From NCBI GenBank assembly GCA_048421225.1, contig DBFNRV010000078.1, forward strand, positions 1 through 28,660: 28,660 bases of DNA, given 5' to 3'. The position numbers were made by a program, and so were the translations under genes. Shown here one piece after another: positions 7,570 through 13,546 of the stretch. Source of the DNA: UMGS946 sp048421225 (lineage in GTDB: Bacteria > Bacillota > Clostridia > Christensenellales > CAG-138). Under the pieces are notes generated by a model that was given only the letters and a program-made list of their open reading frames with translations, was not told the DNA's origin and made no database searches. Each line of letters begins with the position of its first letter. Positions within the stretch are counted from its first letter, which is position 1.

Positions 7570-8156
7570 ATGAAAACAGGAAAAATCACAGCGAAGCTGA
7601 GGGACGCGGTTCCGGTTTGCCTCATGGTAGAGGACGCGGAGGTCATGCGGTACAAGAACATTGAGCTGCCGGACGCGCTCAAAGAAATCGAGATGAAGGA
7701 CTTCCATTTTAACGTACACATGGACGGCAAAATCACCTTTGAAATCCACTATGAGGAAGGCGCGCTGCCAGAGGTGTTCCCGGAGCCTCGCGGCAGGAAC
7801 GCCAGAGCCGCGAAGGTGGAGGCGCAGGCCCAAGAAATAGCGCAGGAGCCGACCGAGGGGCCAGCCGAGGACGAGGCGGCGGGAGAAATCGAACCCGACG
7901 CGAGCGACGAAGCTCCAGCCGAGGATGTCGAGGCCCCCTGTACTATGGAAATTGCCTTCAACCTTTCCGGTATCCGCCGCAAGGAGCTGGTGGTGGCGGT
8001 GGGGGCTTTACCGGCGCGGAGCCAGAGTACAAGGCGGCTCCCAGCTTTGCCTATGAAATCGGCGGCTACACCGTAGACAAGAACGGCACCTTGACCGGAG
8101 ATAACAACCCGGCGCTGGTGGCCACGCTGGCGGAGCAAGGCTTCACCGCCGAATAA
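7570..8156 (+). pseudogene. Small acidic 'virulence-related'-type protein, frameshifted
   Basis: The frame from ATG 7570 begins MKTGKITAKLRDAVPV, with an AAGGCAGG ribosome site. It contains an acidic Ala/Glu-rich linker and reaches GIRRKELVVAVG near 8010. In that frame it then ends in an unrelated tail at 8076. In the -1 frame the sequence continues as FTGAEPEYKAAPSFAYEIGG and YTVDKNGTLTGD to a stop at 8156. That end matches my recollection of small proteins, often labelled virulence-related, found in clostridial integrative elements (A.SFAYE.GGYT.DK.G.LTG). Adding one G to the GGGGG run near 8009 restores a single ~196-residue protein. Either the gene is recently broken or the base is a sequence error. 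Its own terminator follows. Confidence 0.65.
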
Positions 8157-8162
8157 TCAACC

Positions 8163-8190
8163 AAAAAGCCCCGCTTCGGCGGGGCTTTTT
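8163..8190 (+). terminator. Intrinsic terminator after the first module gene
   Basis: GCCCCGC-TTCG-GCGGGGC followed by TTTTT, preceded by an A-run. This is a strong GC-rich hairpin with a UUCG tetraloop, lying 6 bases after the stop of the restored reading frame, which supports that frame as the true end of the gene. It forms the left part of the 112-base direct repeat. Confidence 0.9.
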
Positions 8191-8279
8191 CGTGCCTCCC
8201 GCCGTGAAAAAAAGATATGTTTTAAGGCTTTTAGAGCTTGCTTTTTGACCCGTGGTGCGTAAGCTGTGACTCACAGAAA
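8168..8279 (+). repeat. 112-bp direct repeat, copy 1 (terminator + promoter)
   Basis: Nearly identical to 9209-9319: one A more in an A-run and one A/G difference at 8233/9273. The unit spans the terminator of the preceding gene, a short spacer, the promoter and the palindrome. It is a module boundary repeated as a block. Confidence 0.95.
8238..8276 (+). promoter_or_regulatory. Repeated promoter/palindrome, copy 2
   Basis: TTGCTT (8238-8243), 16 bases, TAAGCT (8260-8265), with the perfect palindrome CTGTGA-C-TCACAG at 8264-8276. It drives the 8300 gene; the ATG is 24 bases after the palindrome with CAGGAGGC between. Confidence 0.7.
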
Positions 8280-8299
8280 ACGAACAGGAGGCCACCACC

Positions 8300-8797
8300 A
8301 TGGCGAATTATCACATTGAAATCCAGCGGAGCAATGTAACCCTCGCGCAGTTCCTCCGGTATGTCCGGCAGCAATGCGAGAAGAAGGGCATTGACTTTTA
8401 TATCGAGCGGGAGGATTTTGAAAAGCCGCACACCGAGTACTCCACAAGCTATTCCGTAATAGACGGCAAAAAGAAATGCCATTTTGCTGAGTATCGGACA
8501 GTCACGCGCTATCGCCGCAAGGTTTCCAGCTACCAAACCTCGGAAGGCTTCACCAGATACTACTACACCGACGAGCTGGAAGAATACGAGGAAACCGAAT
8601 TGCACCGCTGGGACAGCGAAGAAAGCGCGGAGGACGCGCCCTGCAAGGCCGAAACCTTCAAGCAATTCGCCTGTGACTACCAGACCTACATCCTCAACTT
8701 TGACGGTTCCCGCTACAACGAATGTTGCGAGTTTACCTTTGACGACGAGCGCCGGGGCTGCGGGTACTACTACCAAGCGAACAGGGACGCGGAATGA
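8300..8797 (+). CDS. Hypothetical protein, Tyr/Glu-rich, module gene 2
   Basis: A soluble protein of 165 residues that I do not recognise. It begins MANYHIEIQRSNVTLAQFLRYV and is rich in Tyr, Glu and Arg. It has a central acidic run (YTDELEEYEETELHRWDSEE) and a C-terminal half with several Cys residues. There are no membrane segments and no signal peptide. The start is clear: CAGGAGGC lies 7-8 bases before the ATG. It is transcribed alone, from its own copy of the repeated promoter and with its own terminator, like its neighbours. Small acidic proteins in such positions on mobile elements are sometimes anti-restriction or DNA-mimic proteins, but nothing here proves that. Confidence 0.8.
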   Translation: MANYHIEIQRSNVTLAQFLRYVRQQCEKKGIDFYIEREDFEKPHTEYSTSYSVIDGKKKCHFAEYRTVTRYRRKVSSYQTSEGFTRYYYTDELEEYEETELHRWDSEESAEDAPCKAETFKQFACDYQTYILNFDGSRYNECCEFTFDDERRGCGYYYQANRDAE

Positions 8798-8805
8798 GAC
8801 AGCCA

Positions 8806-8832
8806 GCCCCGCCTCGGCGGGGTTCCTTTCTT
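8806..8832 (+). terminator. Intrinsic terminator after module gene 2
   Basis: CCCCGCC-TC-GGCGGGG (8807-8822) followed by TTCCTTTCTT. It is related to, but not identical with, the terminators at 8163 and 9209, so this boundary is a more diverged version of the same module junction. Confidence 0.85.
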
Positions 8833-8843
8833 CACGAAAAGGC

Positions 8844-8880
8844 TTGCTTTTCACCGCGTTGTATGTAATCTGTGACACAG
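8844..8880 (+). promoter_or_regulatory. Repeated promoter/palindrome, copy 3 (diverged)
   Basis: TTGCTT (8844-8849), 16 bases, TAATCT (8866-8871), with palindrome CTGTG-A-CACAG (8870-8880). The spacer sequence differs from copies 2 and 4, but the spacing, both boxes and the paired arms are kept. That argues for selection on this architecture. Confidence 0.65.
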
Positions 8881-8931
8881 GCCGGGAATACCGGCGAATA
8901 AAACGGCCACGCGCCGGGAAAGAGGTAACGT

Positions 8932-9194
8932 ATGCACATGGAAAACCTACTGAAATCTTAGAGAAGGCTCCCTTAGAGGAGGGACGCAGCGCGGCGATTC
9001 TCGCGGCAGACCTCTACAAGGAAATTGCGCCGTTTCTGGAAAAGGGTATTGCAACCGAGCAGGAGGAATTGGACTTCTGCGGCATGGTGGACGTGGCGTT
9101 GGACGAAGGTGGCTTGACGGATCAGAACGCGCGCGCTGAGGCAACCGTTCAAATCTACGACGCAGCCGGTTTCCCACATCTCTGGAAGGGTTAA
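8932..9194 (+). pseudogene. Small hypothetical protein, frameshifted near its start, module gene 3
   Basis: AAAGAGG lies 6 bases before ATG 8932, which reads MHMENLLKS and then a stop. In the -1 frame the sequence reads ILEKAPLEEGRSAAILAADL and YKEIAPFLEKGIATEQEELD, with a coding-like composition to the stop at 9194. One missing T in the TCTTAG at about 8956-8961 would join the two as MHMENLLKSLEKAPLEEG... and give a protein of about 87 residues. I see no alternative start for the long frame. The family is unknown to me; it is soluble, acidic and helical. It is the second gene of this module series with a single-base loss. Confidence 0.6.
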
Positions 9195-9208
9195 GACTTC
9201 CTGCGTAG

Positions 9209-9231
9209 GCCCCGCTTCGGCGGGGCTTTTT
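9209..9231 (+). terminator. Intrinsic terminator after module gene 3
   Basis: GCCCCGC-TTCG-GCGGGGC plus a TTTTT tail, identical to the terminator at 8168-8190. It begins the second copy of the 112-base direct repeat. Confidence 0.9.
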
Positions 9232-9277
9232 CGTGCCTCCCGCCGTGAAAAAAGATATGTTTTAAGGCTTTTGGAGC

Positions 9278-9316
9278 TTGCTTTTTGACCCGTGGTGCGT
9301 AAGCTGTGACTCACAG
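9278..9316 (+). promoter_or_regulatory. Repeated promoter/palindrome, copy 4
   Basis: TTGCTT (9278-9283), 16 bases, TAAGCT (9300-9305), palindrome CTGTGA-C-TCACAG (9304-9316). It precedes the SprT-like gene; the boxes and palindrome are identical to copy 2. Confidence 0.7.
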
Positions 9317-9348
9317 AAATGAAACATATCTTTAGGGAGGACGCGACT

Positions 9349-9960
9349 ATGCTGCAAATATCCGCAATCGTAAGGAAAACCGAGGAGCTGTTCGACCTAT
9401 TCAACCAGCACTTTTACGACGGTGAGCTTGCCCGCCCGGCCATCACCGTATCCCCGGATGGTAGACGCGGCGCTTACGGCTGGTGCAGTGTGCAAGAGGT
9501 ATGGAAAACCGGGCGGGAAATGTACCGCGAGATCAACATATGCGCGGAATATCTCGACCGGCCCATGACAGAGGTTTGCGCGACCATGCTCCACGAAATG
9601 GCCCACCTCCACAACCTGCTTCATGAGGTCGAGGATACCAGCAACAACGGGTACTATCATAATATGAAGTTCAAAGCCACCGCCGAGGCGCACGGCCTGC
9701 ATATTGAGAAGCACCAGAAATACGGCTGGACGATCACGACGCTGGCAGCGGAGGCGGAGGCATGGGTCAAGGAAACCCTCGGCGGCGAAGCGATCAACGC
9801 CAGCCGCCTCCCGGAAGGCGGCGCGGGCAAGGAAAAGGGTAAGAAATCCAAGAACCGCAGCATCAAATATGTCTGCCCGGAGTGCGGAGCCATCATCCGG
9901 GCGACGAAGGAAGTCAATGTGGTATGCGGGGATTGCGGCGTACCTTTCGAGCGATGGTAA
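9349..9960 (+). CDS. SprT-like zinc metalloprotease-fold protein, module gene 4
   Basis: A 203-residue protein with the SprT/Spartan-like layout. An N-terminal helical region (TEELFDLFNQHFYDGEL) is followed by the zinc site HEMAHLHN (His82, Glu83, His86) and a C-terminal zinc ribbon with CPEC and CGDC pairs. SprT-family proteins cleave or bind proteins on DNA; on mobile elements their role is unsettled. I start at ATG 9349 because AGGGAGG lies 8 bases upstream. An ATG at 9319 is in frame but directly abuts the palindrome with no ribosome site. It is transcribed from copy 4 of the repeated promoter. No hairpin terminator is seen after it. Confidence 0.88.
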   Translation: MLQISAIVRKTEELFDLFNQHFYDGELARPAITVSPDGRRGAYGWCSVQEVWKTGREMYREINICAEYLDRPMTEVCATMLHEMAHLHNLLHEVEDTSNNGYYHNMKFKATAEAHGLHIEKHQKYGWTITTLAAEAEAWVKETLGGEAINASRLPEGGAGKEKGKKSKNRSIKYVCPECGAIIRATKEVNVVCGDCGVPFERW

Positions 9961-9995
9961 ATTCAAATTGAAAATCTGCGAACATAAATTTTCTG

Positions 9996-10024
9996 TTGAT
10001 TAGCGCGAGTTTTCATGGTATAAT
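9996..10024 (+). promoter_or_regulatory. Promoter of the restriction-modification operon
   Basis: TTGATT (9996-10001), 17 bases, TATAAT (10019-10024) with an extended TGG before the -10. This near-consensus promoter differs from the repeated promoters upstream and marks the start of a separate, more AT-rich cluster. Confidence 0.8.
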
Positions 10025-10054
10025 TTTATCATCCTTAGATAGTGAGGTGTCATT

Positions 10055-10291
10055 GTGCGAATTTGCTATAACAAGCTGTGGAAGCTGTTGATTGATAAAA
10101 ACATGAACAAAAAGGATTTGCGTGAATTAGCGGGTATCAGTTCCGCCTCCATCGCTAAATTGGGAAAATGTGAGAATATTACCACGGATGTCTTGTTAAA
10201 AATCTGTGAGGCCCTTAAATGCGACATCTCGGATATAATGGAAATTGAGAATCATTCGTGGAATGATAGCAATCGTGAAGTGGAGGCTTAA
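10055..10291 (+). CDS. XRE-family helix-turn-helix regulator
   Basis: A 78-residue single-domain Cro/CI-type regulator. The helix-turn-helix covers about residues 16-60 (MNKKDLRELAGISSASIAKL ... TTDVLLKICEALKCDISDIMEI). It starts at GTG with GAGGTG upstream; an ATG start would remove the first helix. The methyltransferase gene follows after 2 bases, so the two are co-transcribed. Small XRE proteins in this position may be controller (C) proteins that delay nuclease expression when the system enters a new host. It also resembles stand-alone YozG-type regulators. I saw no clear C-box pair, so the controller role is inference. Confidence 0.85.
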   Translation: MRICYNKLWKLLIDKNMNKKDLRELAGISSASIAKLGKCENITTDVLLKICEALKCDISDIMEIENHSWNDSNREVEA

Positions 10292-10293
10292 CA

Positions 10294-11472
10294 ATGTTTA
10301 ATTCAATAGAATTGTTTAGCGGAACCGGGGGACTTGCCTTAGGATTACAGCAAGCGGGATTCGATCATAGCGCTTTGCTGGAATGGGACAAAGACTCTTG
10401 TGACAATATTAAAGCGAATATCCAGCGGGGCTTTCCTGATATTCAACATTGGAACGTGATTCAAACAGATGTTAGATTGGTGCATTACGACGAGTATCAG
10501 CAAATACGAGTTGTATCCGGCGGCCCTCCTTGCCAGCCGTTTTCCTTGGGCGGCAAGCATGGAGCGTATAATGACAAGAGGGATATGTTTCCTGAAGCGG
10601 TTCGAGCGGTTCGGGAATTGAGGCCACAAGCATTTATCTTTGAAAATGTAAAGGGTTTGCTCCGCAAGTCCTTTAGCTCCTATTTCAATTACATAATTTT
10701 GCAGCTCACTTATCCCGAAGTGGTTAAGAAGCAAGGAATGGAATGGACGGAGCATCTAAAGATTTTGGAGGAGTATCATACTTCCCCCTCCACAAAAGGC
10801 CTAACATATAATGTGGTGTTTCGCTTGTTAAACGCCGCTGATTATGGAGTGCCGCAGGTAAGGCATCGTGTCATAATAGTTGGTTTTAGAAACGACATTA
10901 ACGCGAATTGGTCGTTTCCTGATCCGACTCATTCACGGGATTCGCTCCTCTATTCAAAATGGATAACTGGGGAATATTGGGACGAGCATAAAATATCAAA
11001 GAAGAAACGCCCCTCAATAACTCCAGAAGAAACGGGGAAAATCCAAAAGCGTGTTGAGGGGAAAACCTCTCTGTTAAGATGGGCGACCGTGCGAGACGCG
11101 ATTGGAGATTTGCCCGATCCTCGTAAAGGACGGGCATCATTGGCCTATCTTAACCATGAATTTCGTGATGGCGCGCGGACATATCCCGGTCATTCGGGAA
11201 GCGTTTTAGATGAACCATCCAAGACGCTTAAAGCAGGGGCTCATGGAGTCCCTGGCGGCGAGAATATGTTGGTTTTAGATGATGGTTCTTTGCGATATTA
11301 CACCGTACGGGAAAGCGCCAGAATACAAACCTTCCCTGATAACTATGTTTTTTCAGGGTCTTGGACTGAAAGCATGAGACAAATCGGCAACGCGGTTCCT
11401 GTAAGATTAGCCAATGTTATTGGCACATCTGTCGCGCGGCAGTTGGAAAGGGAAGATCATAATGATGAATAA
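10294..11472 (+). CDS. DNA (cytosine-5) methyltransferase
   Basis: A 392-residue type II C5 cytosine methyltransferase. Motif I is FSGTGGLALG (8-17). Motif IV is GGPPCQPFS with the catalytic Cys80. Motif VI is ENV (117-119), motif VIII is QVRHR, and motif X is RQIGNAVP near the end. The region between motifs VIII and IX, which recognises the target, is not something I can decode by eye. The partner nuclease is Eco29kI-like, whose system modifies CCGCGG, so that is the expected target. Start ATG has GGAGG upstream. The last 11 bases overlap the nuclease gene, so synthesis of the two is likely coupled. Confidence 0.95.
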   Translation: MFNSIELFSGTGGLALGLQQAGFDHSALLEWDKDSCDNIKANIQRGFPDIQHWNVIQTDVRLVHYDEYQQIRVVSGGPPCQPFSLGGKHGAYNDKRDMFPEAVRAVRELRPQAFIFENVKGLLRKSFSSYFNYIILQLTYPEVVKKQGMEWTEHLKILEEYHTSPSTKGLTYNVVFRLLNAADYGVPQVRHRVIIVGFRNDINANWSFPDPTHSRDSLLYSKWITGEYWDEHKISKKKRPSITPEETGKIQKRVEGKTSLLRWATVRDAIGDLPDPRKGRASLAYLNHEFRDGARTYPGHSGSVLDEPSKTLKAGAHGVPGGENMLVLDDGSLRYYTVRESARIQTFPDNYVFSGSWTESMRQIGNAVPVRLANVIGTSVARQLEREDHNDE

Positions 11473-12094
11473 AGACAGCTTACCTATAATACCACCTTTT
11501 AACCCATTGGATAAAAGGAATCTCGGTGAAAGTGTAGCGGACGCGCTACTTTCCACGGAAATCCATTCATTACCGCCCGAGCCATTCATTGGCGCGGGTG
11601 TGTATGTCCTTTACTACAAAGGAGATTTTCCCGCTTATCGGAAATTAGCGGAGCAAAATCAAAATGGTAAATTCACAAGTCCTATTTATATTGGTAAAGC
11701 CGTTCCCGCTGGCGCGCGAAAGGGTGGGCTGGGATTAGATGTATCTCACGGTCAGGCTCTGCAAAAACGACTTTCTGAACACGCGGAATCGGTAGCCGCG
11801 TCATCTAATTTAGCTGTTGAGGACTTCTTTTGCCGTTTTCTTGTCGTTGACGATATTTGGATACCATTGGCGGAGTCTATGCTAATTGAGCGGTTTCAAC
11901 CTGTATGGAACCGTGTTTTGGATGGCTTTGGCAACCATGACCCTGGAAAGGGGCGCTATAACCAGCAAAAGTCTCCTTGGGATTGTCTGCATAACGGTCG
12001 TCCTTGGGCTGAACGTTTACAACCGTGCCCTTTATCGGAAAGAGAATTAAATGAGAGGGTTGCGGATTATTTGAGTAAAACTCTTGGGAGTTGA
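11462..12094 (+). CDS. Eco29kI-like GIY-YIG type II restriction endonuclease
   Basis: A 210-residue nuclease of the GIY-YIG superfamily. GVYVLYY supplies the first half-motif (about 46-52) and PIYIGKAV the second (about 74-81). The catalytic Arg/His block is KRLSEHAES (about 102-110), followed by the acidic helix LAESMLIERFQPVWN and the tail GFGNHDPGKGRYNQQKSPWD. I recognise this signature as that of Eco29kI, which cuts CCGCGG. The ATG at 11462 has GGAAAGGGAAG upstream and overlaps the methyltransferase gene by 11 bases; a longer frame from 11414 would overlap more and lacks a ribosome site. Lying directly behind a C5 methyltransferase makes the assignment strong. Confidence 0.9.
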   Translation: MMNKDSLPIIPPFNPLDKRNLGESVADALLSTEIHSLPPEPFIGAGVYVLYYKGDFPAYRKLAEQNQNGKFTSPIYIGKAVPAGARKGGLGLDVSHGQALQKRLSEHAESVAASSNLAVEDFFCRFLVVDDIWIPLAESMLIERFQPVWNRVLDGFGNHDPGKGRYNQQKSPWDCLHNGRPWAERLQPCPLSERELNERVADYLSKTLGS

Positions 12095-12098
12095 TCCT

Positions 12099-12548
12099 AT
12101 GGGACGCGATCCAGAGATAACCCACAAAATAATGTCTGCGGTTAAATCCAAAAACACACGGCCTGAGATACTACTTAGACATGAATTATGGCGGCGTGGT
12201 CTGCGTTATCGAGTAAACTATAAAGGTCTTCCCGGAAAGCCAGATATTGTATTTGCCAAGGCGAGGCTGGCCGTTTTTTGCGATGGTGACTATTGGCATG
12301 GGCATAACTGGGCAATACGAGGCCTGAAAAATATTGAAGAAGAGTTTTCCCGATATTCCGAATTTTGGGTAAATAAAATTAAAGGGAATATGGAGCGCGA
12401 TCAAAGGGTAAATGAGCAACTCAATCAATTAGGATGGACGGTTATTCGATTATGGGAAAGTGAGATAGAAAAAGACCTTATGGTCTGCGTGGATAACGTA
12501 CTTAAAGCATATCACGCGGCAATTTTGTCTTCACATTCAAATATTTAA
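12099..12548 (+). CDS. vsr: Very short patch repair endonuclease (Vsr)
   Basis: A 149-residue Vsr-type nuclease. Conserved parts are MSAVKSKNTRPEILLR, the catalytic Asp in LPGKPDIVF (Asp49), and the DGDYWHGHNW block with paired His. The tail VNEQLNQLGWTVIRLWESEI is also typical. Vsr nicks 5' of T in T:G mismatches that arise when 5-methylcytosine deaminates, protecting sites methylated by the neighbouring methyltransferase. It starts at ATG 12099, 4 bases after the nuclease stop, with GGGAG about 8 bases upstream. It is the last gene of the operon, followed by a strong terminator. CDG replaces the more usual VDG before the WHGH block, a minor variation. Confidence 0.92.
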   Translation: MGRDPEITHKIMSAVKSKNTRPEILLRHELWRRGLRYRVNYKGLPGKPDIVFAKARLAVFCDGDYWHGHNWAIRGLKNIEEEFSRYSEFWVNKIKGNMERDQRVNEQLNQLGWTVIRLWESEIEKDLMVCVDNVLKAYHAAILSSHSNI

Positions 12549-12552
12549 AATT

Positions 12553-12586
12553 TTCGCGGGGACATAGGTTCCCGCGAATTTTTTAA
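12553..12586 (+). terminator. Terminator of the restriction-modification operon
   Basis: TTCGCGGG (12553-12560) pairs with CCCGCGAA (12571-12578) around a 10-base loop, followed by a run of six T. It lies 4 bases after the vsr stop. Confidence 0.9.
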
Positions 12587-12742
12587 TAAAATTCAGTACG
12601 TCAAATACACTTTTTAGCGGGGACTTACGCGTTGCGTTTGGTGATATAGAGGGTGTTCAGAAATAGAGAGAAAACATCGTCAAGTATCTTGGCCCGGAGG
12701 CATGACGGAAAATCCGAGCCGCCATGGTTAGCGCCGGAAATA
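12587..12742. other. Junction between accessory DNA and the tRNA operon
   Basis: No gene supported. TTTTAGCGGGGACTTA (12612-12627) repeats TTTTCGCGGGGACATA (12551-12566) with 14 of 16 bases identical, in direct orientation. The remaining sequence shows no recognisable coding frame. Confidence 0.4.
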
Positions 12743-12781
12743 GAAAAAGTCCGGAAAGCCCACAGATAGCGGGTTTTCCGG
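12743..12781 (-). terminator. Terminator of the tRNA operon
   Basis: On the minus strand, CCGGAAAACCC pairs with GGGCTTTCCGG (12771-12781 and 12751-12761; one mismatch), followed by ACTTTTTC. It is the distal of two hairpins downstream of tRNA-Leu and has the better T-run. Confidence 0.75.
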
Positions 12782-12789
12782 GCATAAAC

Positions 12790-12824
12790 GAAAGATAGCT
12801 CCCCGAAATGGGAAGCTATCTTTC
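12790..12824 (-). terminator. Hairpin between tRNA-Leu and the operon terminator
   Basis: GAAAGATAGCT (12790-12800) is fully complementary to AGCTATCTTTC (12814-12824), with further C/G pairing inside. It is a strong 11-bp stem 23 bases beyond the 3' end of tRNA-Leu. With only a weak T-run on the minus strand it may act as a processing signal or first terminator. Confidence 0.6.
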
Positions 12825-12846
12825 TATCAAAGTTTGTCCTTTGATT

Positions 12847-12933
12847 TGGTGCGGGAAACAGGACTTGAACCTGCATGTTGTCGCCAACACACGGACCTGA
12901 ACCGTGCGCGTCTGCCAATTCCGCCATTCCCGC
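12847..12933 (-). tRNA. tRNA-Leu (CAG)
   Basis: Minus-strand class II tRNA of 87 bases including an encoded CCA. Acceptor GCGGGAA pairs with TTCCCGC. The anticodon loop contains CAG (CACGGTTCAGGTCCGTG), and a long variable arm (TGTTGGCGACAACA) confirms Leu. It is the last tRNA of the operon. Confidence 0.95.
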
Positions 12934-12944
12934 GGAACAAAAAA

Positions 12945-13029
<85 letters not shown>

Positions 13030-13051
13030 ACGAATAAACATATTATATTGT

Positions 13052-13127
13052 TGGAGCTGGTGATGGGACTCGAACCCGCAACCTGCTGATTACAAATCAG
13101 CTGCTCTGCCAATTGAGCTACACCAGC
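13052..13127 (-). tRNA. tRNA-Thr (TGT)
   Basis: 76 bases including CCA. Acceptor GCTGGTG/CACCAGC, discriminator T. Anticodon stem GCTGA/TCAGC with loop TTTGTAA places TGT as anticodon. Confidence 0.93.
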
Positions 13128-13149
13128 AAGGAGTGAAAACAGTGGCTTG

Positions 13150-13226
13150 TGGCGACCCGGAGGGGGCTCGAACCCCTGACCTCCAGCGTGACAGGCTGGC
13201 ATTCTAACCATCTGAACTACCGGGCC
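13150..13226 (-). tRNA. tRNA-Asp (GTC)
   Basis: 77 bases including CCA. Acceptor GGCCCGG/CCGGGTC, discriminator G. Loop CTGTCAC gives anticodon GTC. Confidence 0.95.
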
Positions 13227-13235
13227 GGATAACTT

Positions 13236-13312
13236 TGGTGGGCCTTCAGGGACTCGAACCCCGGACCAATCGGTTATGAGCCGACCGCTCTGACCAACTG
13301 AGCTAAAGGCCC
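13236..13312 (-). tRNA. tRNA-Met (CAT), elongator or Ile2
   Basis: 77 bases including CCA. Acceptor GGGCCTT/AAGGCCC and anticodon CAT in CGGCTCATAACCG. The first acceptor pair is G-C, so this is not the initiator. A CAT anticodon is shared by elongator Met and lysidine-modified Ile2. I favour elongator Met but cannot exclude Ile2 by eye. Confidence 0.85.
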
Positions 13313-13328
13313 ACAGCAATGAACAAAA

Positions 13329-13403
13329 TGGTGACCCCTAGGAGACTCGAACTCCTGTTACCGCCGTGAAAGGGCGGTGTCTTAACCGCTTGACCAAGGG
13401 GCC
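13329..13403 (-). tRNA. tRNA-Glu (TTC)
   Basis: 75 bases including CCA. Acceptor GGCCCCT/AGGGGTC and anticodon TTC in GCCCTTTCACGGC. Confidence 0.95.
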
Positions 13404-13410
13404 GAAAGTG

Positions 13411-13487
13411 TGGTCGGGGTGGAGGGATTTGAACCCACGACCCCATGCTCCCAAAGCACGTACGCTACCGAACTGCGCTACACCCCG
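13411..13487 (-). tRNA. tRNA-Pro (TGG)
   Basis: 77 bases including CCA. Acceptor CGGGGTG/CACCCCG, anticodon loop TTTGGGA (TGG). It is the first tRNA of the seven-gene operon, about 30 bases after the -10 box. Confidence 0.95.
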
Positions 13488-13517
13488 TTCGTTTGCTTTC
13501 GCAATCGCACGCTAATC

Positions 13518-13546
13518 ATTATACATAAGCTCCCGAATCTTGTCAA
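13518..13546 (-). promoter_or_regulatory. Consensus promoter of the tRNA operon
   Basis: On the minus strand: TTGACA (13541-13546), 17 bases, TATAAT (13518-13523). This is a perfect housekeeping-sigma promoter, as expected for stable RNA genes. Confidence 0.93.

Larger units (their letters stand above)
9209..9319 (+). repeat. 112-bp direct repeat, copy 2 (terminator + promoter)
   Basis: A 111-base copy of 8168-8279, differing by one A in an A-run and one substitution. The two copies flank module genes 2 and 3 in direct orientation. Confidence 0.95.

Noticed and set aside
8231..8878. Minus-strand open frame of 215 codons opposite the 8300 gene
   Set aside because: It is antisense to a gene with a clear ribosome site, promoter and terminator, and its composition is that of a shadow frame.
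8484..9194. Long plus-strand open frame of 236 codons running from inside the 8300 gene through the promoter into module gene 3
   Set aside because: Its first two thirds are the out-of-frame shadow of the 8300 gene (Thr/Pro/Ala-rich), and it crosses a terminator and a promoter. Only the last ~78 codons are real coding sequence, with another start.
7491..9316. The four repeated promoter elements as a CRISPR array or as integron attC sites
   Set aside because: Spacing is irregular (about 430-750 bases), genes lie between copies, and no cas gene or integron integrase is present. The elements align as promoters.
12847..12933. tRNA-Leu 3' end as the integration site of the left-hand accessory DNA
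   Set aside because: Two intact hairpins of the tRNA operon separate it from the accessory genes, and no second copy of the tRNA 3' end is seen in the window.
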